Source: a virus
Reading direction: 5' to 3' (one strand)
Virus record (IMG/VR): IMGVR_UViG_3300045051_000081
Span: 1-64,000 of that record
Length of the DNA stretch: 64,000 nucleotides
Shown: positions 60,071 through 64,000 of the stretch, piece by piece
How positions within the stretch are numbered: position 1 is the first letter of the stretch
How the letters are laid out: each line of letters begins with the position of its first letter
Program-made: the position numbers and the translations under genes
The notes under the pieces: generated by a model
Told to the model about the DNA's origin: nothing
Databases searched by the model: none
What the model saw: the letters and a program-made list of their open reading frames with translations, nothing else

Positions 60071-61708
60071 ATGACGACCGCCACCCTGATGACCACGACC
60101 GCTCTCACCCGCTCGCAGGCCGAGGCCGATAACGTCACCACGCTACTGCGTGCCCGCAACTGCATCCTCTGGTGCGTGACCTCCGAGGAGGCCCGCGTCG
60201 AGGTGCATCTGGCCGAGGCCGCCCTCGCCGCCAAGTTCCGCATCCGGTTTTGGGATTGCGGCGCAGGCGTCACCGACATGCAGGGCCGCGCGCTAGGCCT
60301 CGACGGCAAGGTGCTTGAGCCCGACTACACCGGGCAGATCCCGCCCTCACCCTCCACGGGGGCCGACGTTGCCCTGCGCCAGATCAAAGACACCTCCGAG
60401 AAGGGGCCTGAGGCCTGCGTCTGGGTGATGCGTGACCTCCCGGCGTGGATCACGGGGCCGGGAGGCGTGCTGACGCTCCGCCCCCTGCGCAACCTCGCGC
60501 GCTCCCTCCCGGCGGCGGAGTATCCGCAGGCCATTATCGTGCTGAGCCCGAGCGCAGAGGTACCGCCCGAGCTTCAGGGCCATGCCGTGGTCATCAACTG
60601 GCCGATGCCCGACCGGGCCGAGCTTGCGGGCATGCTCGACAGGCTGGCGAGCAACTACAAGCTTGACCTCAACGGGAGCAGGGACGCGGCCATCGATGCA
60701 GCCGTGGGCCTGAGCGGCGAGGAGGCCGAGTCCTGCTTTGCCCGGTCGCTGGTCGCGCTCAAGCGCATCGACCCTGCGCGCATCGCACAGGAAAAGAAGA
60801 CCGTCATCGCCAAGGCCGGTCTCTTGGAGTGGATGACGGCGCTCCCCGGCGGGTTCGATAACGTGGGCGGGCTCGACGTGGTCAAGACGTGGACCCTGCA
60901 GCGCAAGCTTGCGTACACCGCAGAGGCCCGCAGCTATGGCCTGCCACGCCCCAAGGGAGTCTTCCTCGTGGGCGTGTCGGGCTGCGGCAAGAGCCTCATC
61001 GCCAAGGCCATCGCGACCGTGTTTGGCGACTGGCCGCTCGTGCGTTGGGATTTCGGTGCCATGAAGAGCAAGTTCATGGGCGAGAGCGAGGGCAACTTTC
61101 GCAAGGTTCAAGAGATCCTCGCCACCATGGGCCGGGTCGTGGTGCTCATCGATGAGATTGAGAAGGGCCTGTCCGGTGCCGTCAATGGCGGTGCTGATGG
61201 TGGCGTGGCCGCCGACCAGCTTGGGTCATTCCTGACGTGGATGCAGGAGAGGCAGGACGAGGTGTTCGTCATCGCCACATCCAACGACGTGACCAAGCTC
61301 CCGCCCGAGCTTCTCCGCAAGGGCCGCTTCGATGAGCTTTTCTGGGTCGATCTTCCGACCCATCGCGAGCGCATGTCGGTGCTCGCGGCTGCCCTGCGGC
61401 AGGCCGGTCGCGGCAAGATAGAGGTGAACCTAGAACAGGTCGCGGGAGCCACTGAGAAGTTCAGCGGCGCAGAGATATCCGCCCTCGTGCCCGATGCCAT
61501 GTTCGCCGCCTTTGCCGATGGTGGGCGCGAGCTTGCGACCGCTGATCTGATCGCAGCGGCGCGTGCCATCACGCCCCTTGCCGAGACCAGCAAAGAGACC
61601 ATCGACAAGATGCGCGCATGGGCCAAGGGCCGCACCCGCCCCGCGACCACACCTGAGATGGTCGGCGAGGTGGCTGCTGCCCAGACCGGTCGCAAGCTTG
61701 ACCTCTGA
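60071..61708 (+). CDS. AAA+ ATPase
   Basis: 545 aa from the ATG after GGAGTCTGAC (60061-60070). Residues 1-250 are an N-terminal domain typical of the Ycf46/FtsH-CDC48-like phage ATPases (ACVWVMRDLPAWI, NLARSLP...IIVLSP). The AAA+ core has Walker A GVSGCGKS (301-308), Walker B VVVLIDEIE (356-364), sensor N405 (ATSND) and arginine-finger region LLRKGRFDE (414-422). A C-terminal helical lid follows. It could be a remodeller of protein or DNA complexes early in infection. The specific target is unknown. Confidence 0.85.
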   Translation: MTTATLMTTTALTRSQAEADNVTTLLRARNCILWCVTSEEARVEVHLAEAALAAKFRIRFWDCGAGVTDMQGRALGLDGKVLEPDYTGQIPPSPSTGADVALRQIKDTSEKGPEACVWVMRDLPAWITGPGGVLTLRPLRNLARSLPAAEYPQAIIVLSPSAEVPPELQGHAVVINWPMPDRAELAGMLDRLASNYKLDLNGSRDAAIDAAVGLSGEEAESCFARSLVALKRIDPARIAQEKKTVIAKAGLLEWMTALPGGFDNVGGLDVVKTWTLQRKLAYTAEARSYGLPRPKGVFLVGVSGCGKSLIAKAIATVFGDWPLVRWDFGAMKSKFMGESEGNFRKVQEILATMGRVVVLIDEIEKGLSGAVNGGADGGVAADQLGSFLTWMQERQDEVFVIATSNDVTKLPPELLRKGRFDELFWVDLPTHRERMSVLAAALRQAGRGKIEVNLEQVAGATEKFSGAEISALVPDAMFAAFADGGRELATADLIAAARAITPLAETSKETIDKMRAWAKGRTRPATTPEMVGEVAAAQTGRKLDL

Positions 61709-61716
61709 CGTATAAC

Positions 61717-61746
61717 TTGACAAAGCCCATGACACCGTGTCATGGG
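61717..61746 (+). promoter_or_regulatory. Second TTGACA-hairpin element
   Basis: TTGACA (61717-61722) is followed by the perfect hairpin CCCATGACA (61726-61734) and TGTCATGGG (61738-61746). It is analogous to the element at 60014-60047 and precedes the GGAGTCTGCC leader. Confidence 0.55.
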
Positions 61747-61776
61747 TTATCCCCTCGAACCCAACAGGAGTCTGCC

Positions 61777-62595
61777 ATGCTTAACACCTCTACTCTCCGC
61801 CCCGGCCTGATGGTGTCGCTCAAGACATCGATACAGGGCAACGTCAACTACCGCACCCTCACGCTAGAGGGCGACCACATCACCGAGACCGGCGAGCGCA
61901 AGGCCCGCTGGGAGACCGAGCGCACCGTGACCGACCCGGTCGAACATGAGGCCGCCATCCGCGCCCGCAGCTTGGCCCGGAGCAAGATCCAGTGCGTCTG
62001 CGCTAACAGCGCCTTTGGCCTGCTGTGCCCCGAGTCCAAGGCTGTCGAGCTTGAGCAGGCTGTGACCGAGGCCCGCCGGATCGTGGACGCCTTCAACCAG
62101 ACGGCAGGCCTGACGCGCCTGCGGTTCAACCTGATGACCGGGCGCATCATGCCCGACGACGTGGAGGCCATCCGCGCCATCAACAGCGAGATGTCTGACT
62201 TGCTGGCCAGCATGGCCGAGGGCTTGTCCCGCCTCGACGTGGCGCAGGTGCGTGACGCGGCCAACAAGGCACGGTCGGTCGGCTCCATGCTCACCCCCGA
62301 GGCGCAGGAGAAGGTGGCAGCAGCCATCGAGGTGGCGCGCAAGACCGCTCGCCAGATCGTGGCCACGGCTGACGAGGGCGTGGGTGAGATCGACCGCGCA
62401 GCCATCCGCAAGGTGCTCGATGCGCGCACCGGGTTCCTCGATGTCGAGTTCGAAGAGGGACAGGTACAGGTCGCGCCCTCCGAGCCCGCAGCAGCGGCAG
62501 CCATGGGCCGGTTGATTGACGACTACGGCGCGAACGCCGAGGTCGAAGTCTATCCGGGCATGTCCATCCCCGTCCGCGTCATCGACCTCGATTGA
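61777..62595 (+). CDS. Unknown helical early protein
   Basis: 272 aa from MLNTSTLRPGLMVSLKTSIQ with GGAGTCTGCC directly upstream. An N-terminal beta domain leads to a long helical region (AVELEQAVTEARRIVDAFNQ, AARKTARQ-like segments) and a C-terminal beta part. No catalytic motif or family was recognised. It forms a transcript with the AAA+ gene group, so a related early function is possible. Confidence 0.65.
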   Translation: MLNTSTLRPGLMVSLKTSIQGNVNYRTLTLEGDHITETGERKARWETERTVTDPVEHEAAIRARSLARSKIQCVCANSAFGLLCPESKAVELEQAVTEARRIVDAFNQTAGLTRLRFNLMTGRIMPDDVEAIRAINSEMSDLLASMAEGLSRLDVAQVRDAANKARSVGSMLTPEAQEKVAAAIEVARKTARQIVATADEGVGEIDRAAIRKVLDARTGFLDVEFEEGQVQVAPSEPAAAAAMGRLIDDYGANAEVEVYPGMSIPVRVIDLD

Positions 62596-62608
62596 GCAGG
62601 AGACAGCC

Positions 62609-62953
62609 ATGGCATGCGAGACCCGCTTGAAGCCCCAGCAGACCATCAGCCAGCGCGCGGCTGAGATCCGGTCTGCAGTGCAACGCCTCGTGGCCGCCCT
62701 CGTGGCCGGTCGCGTCCAACTGAAGGTCGGGGCCAATGGTGCCCCGGTCTTCACCGGGTGGCAGGAGGAGTCCCGCGACGGGATCAGCGACCTCTGCGCC
62801 TACCGGCAGATCATGCGGACGGGTGACGCCACCTCCCGCATGCTCATCCAGAGGGCCGAGCAGATGTCCGGTCGCCCCGTGAACAAGGCTGCGGTCGCTG
62901 CGGGGCTCCACAGCCACGACGGCGGGACGACGTGGCACTCCCATAAGCACTGA
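62609..62953 (+). CDS. Unknown early protein with C-terminal HSHDGG/HSHKH
   Basis: 114 aa from MACETRLKPQQTISQRAAEI; GGAGACAGCC precedes the ATG. A helical N-terminus precedes NGAPVFTGWQEESRDGISDL and the His-rich end (GLHSHDGGTTWHSHKH). The latter could bind metal. No family was recognised. Confidence 0.62.
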   Translation: MACETRLKPQQTISQRAAEIRSAVQRLVAALVAGRVQLKVGANGAPVFTGWQEESRDGISDLCAYRQIMRTGDATSRMLIQRAEQMSGRPVNKAAVAAGLHSHDGGTTWHSHKH

Positions 62954-62965
62954 GCGATTGCGGCT

Positions 62966-62991
62966 ATGGGCGGTCTTCTCTGGCCGCCCAT
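62966..62991 (+). terminator. Intergenic hairpin
   Basis: ATGGGCGG (62966-62973) and CCGCCCAT (62984-62991) with a 10-base loop, 13 bases after a stop codon. There is no T tract, so it is a processing or weak termination structure. Confidence 0.5.
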
Positions 62992-63040
62992 GACGGCAAC
63001 CGCCGACGACCGACCACACCAGCCAACAGGAGTCTGACCA

Positions 63041-63592
63041 ATGCAAACCGCGAAGATCAAAGCAGGCGAGACCTACGCCATGGACCGCAGGGGCGACCTC
63101 GTTCGCTTCGTGGTGCAGGCTGTCATCACCAGCAAGACCCGGAGTAAGACCGAGAGCAAGATCGAGGGCTACATCGAGGAGGACCGCAAAGAGGGCGAGC
63201 CGGTCCCCACGCGCACGGTAGACCCGGAGCGGCTGATCGGTCCTTATGCCGAGCAGGCCGAGCTTGTCGAGCGCAAGCGGCAGGAGGAGGCGGCGCGCAC
63301 CGCCGCACACAAGGAGAGGCTCCGCGTGGGCGACCTTGACCGGCGCATGCTCTACGCCTTCGTGGGCGTGGCCGTGCCCAAGGTGAAGCCCGAGGAGTAC
63401 AGCCAGCCCTTCCGCCTTGGCTACAACGGCAAGGTGGACACCAGCGATGAGGGCTTGAAGCTCATCCTCGCCAAGGTGCGCGCGCTGCAGGCGGAGACCA
63501 GAGGTATGGAGCCGCAGACGACGACGACCGAGCACAGCCCTGAGCTACTCGCTGCAGCTAAGGCGCAGTGGAAACGTGAAGGCAAGGTGTGA
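63041..63592 (+). CDS. Unknown early protein
   Basis: 183 aa starting MQTAKIKAGETYAMDRRGDL after GGAGTCTGAC (63029-63038). A beta-barrel-like start (GETYAMDRRGDLVRFVVQAV) is followed by a charged coiled coil (AEQAELVERKRQEEAARTAA). A C-terminal strand/helix mix ends it. No domain was recognised. Confidence 0.65.
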   Translation: MQTAKIKAGETYAMDRRGDLVRFVVQAVITSKTRSKTESKIEGYIEEDRKEGEPVPTRTVDPERLIGPYAEQAELVERKRQEEAARTAAHKERLRVGDLDRRMLYAFVGVAVPKVKPEEYSQPFRLGYNGKVDTSDEGLKLILAKVRALQAETRGMEPQTTTTEHSPELLAAAKAQWKREGKV

Positions 63593-63599
63593 TTGAGCC

Positions 63600-63624
63600 C
63601 GCGCCCATCCTCGTGGTGGGCGCG
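63600..63624 (+). terminator. Intergenic hairpin
   Basis: CGCGCCCA (63600-63607) and TGGGCGCG (63617-63624), in the gap before the gene at 63653. It is like the other intergenic stems of the right arm. Confidence 0.5.
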
Positions 63625-63652
63625 ACCGCAATCATGCAACAGGAGTCTGACC

Positions 63653-63820
63653 ATGTTTAGCGAACGCGAACTTTTGATCCTGCAGACGCTGGTCGATATG
63701 GCCATTGTGAATCGCCCCGCGTGTTTCTGGGCGCATGTCGAAACGGACCAGCTAGGCCACAAGATACACCGCGTGCTGCAGGCCACACGCAAGGTCGAGG
63801 CCGAGGGGCGGGCACCATGA
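63653..63820 (+). CDS. Small early protein
   Basis: 55 aa starting MFSERELLILQTLVDMAIVN after GGAGTCTGAC (63642-63651). Helical with a CFWAHVETDQLG center. It is coupled by ATGA to the next gene. No family was recognised. Confidence 0.6.
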   Translation: MFSERELLILQTLVDMAIVNRPACFWAHVETDQLGHKIHRVLQATRKVEAEGRAP

Positions 63821-63975
63821 CCTCCTCCATCCGCAGGCACACCGACGAGGATTGGAGCCGCAAGCTTCGCAAGCTTCGTCGCCAGCGCCGCAAGCGCAAC
63901 CGCATCGACAATGCCGCACCCAAGAGCGTCCGCACCGTGTCTGGTGGGCTGCCCTCGCTGGGGAGGAAACGGTGA
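63817..63975 (+). CDS. Very basic small protein
   Basis: 52 aa (start overlaps the previous stop). About one third Arg/Lys (RKLRKLRRQRRKRNRIDNAA). It may bind nucleic acid. It ends in a GTGA overlap with the next gene. Confidence 0.55.
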   Translation: MTSSIRRHTDEDWSRKLRKLRRQRRKRNRIDNAAPKSVRTVSGGLPSLGRKR

Positions 63976-64000
63976 AGCCCGCCTCTACCCTCCTCGATGC
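63972..64000 (+). CDS. Partial gene at the right edge
   Basis: A GTG overlapping the previous stop (GTGA) opens a frame (MKPASTLLDA) that runs off the window, with GGGAGGAAAC just upstream. Too short to identify. Confidence 0.45.

Noticed and set aside
61864-63535. Long minus-strand frames (296 and 318 aa) in the right arm
   Set aside because: They are His/Gly/Leu-rich antisense shadows of codon-biased plus-strand genes, which have the shared GGAGTCTGAC leader.
1-64000. tRNA or rRNA genes, integrase, lysogeny repressor
   Set aside because: I looked for T-arm-like GGTTCGAATCC motifs, tyrosine or serine recombinase motifs and a CI-like repressor and saw none, but this was by eye and not exhaustive.

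Overview
The window looks like most of the genome of a tailed phage with a P22/SU10-like short tail (podovirus), about 60% GC. The host is probably an alphaproteobacterium, most likely in the Rhizobiales. This rests on family resemblance: a DUF6496-like N-terminus, an amidase plus peptidoglycan-binding endolysin, MAHPYASQAK-type and GG-x-V motif proteins, a DUF6011-like protein and a DUF5681-like small terminase. No integrase, repressor, tRNA, rRNA, DNA polymerase or RNA polymerase was recognised, so a lytic lifestyle is likely but unproven. The window is cut at both ends: a methyltransferase-like gene runs off the left edge and a gene starts at the right edge.

Layout. (1) 1-6000: an early recombination module. 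A methyltransferase fragment and a RusA resolvase lie on the minus strand. A plus-strand operon with many ATGA overlaps carries an HNH-like protein, an ERF annealing protein, a wHTH candidate and several tiny membrane proteins. (2) 6055-9510, minus: lysis genes (amidase endolysin, single-pass membrane proteins, three overlapping tiny membrane genes) and a proline-rich protein. (3) 9510-50351, minus: one long late cluster. In transcription order it holds terL, portal, small basic and repeat proteins, a GroES-like protein, scaffold, decoration and capsid proteins, a beta-helix tailspike, adaptors, fibres, a P22 gp10-like tail protein, a GNAT acetyltransferase, and three very large virion proteins (2260, 1202 and 1944 aa). 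(4) 50397-53217: the most unusual locus, described below. (5) 53286-55273, plus: four unknown genes ended by a strong terminator. (6) 55347-58205, minus: small coiled-coil and membrane genes and a probable small terminase, with one plus-strand gene. (7) 58206-58918: a structured control region. (8) 58933-64000, plus: early genes, including an AAA+ ATPase. Each is preceded by a hairpin and/or a shared GGAGTCTGAC leader.

Main discovery. From 50397 to 51956 there are 87 consecutive 8-bp cores spaced 18 bp apart. They alternate strictly between two sequences (GGCACGCT and GGGTTGCT) and are separated by about 10-bp spacers that all look different. The array ends 5 bp from the stop codon of a 358-aa protein. 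That protein has a coiled-coil N-terminal half and a C-terminal domain like the IS110/Transposase_20 (Nop-related) domain. The 36-nt period with two spacers and two alternating repeats, beside a Nop-domain protein, matches the architecture of TIGR-Tas (tandem interspaced guide RNA) systems. This would be a phage-borne example with about 43 dual-spacer guides and no nuclease domain visible in the Tas protein. A ribbon-helix-helix gene precedes tas, and an inverted repeat lies in the divergent promoter.
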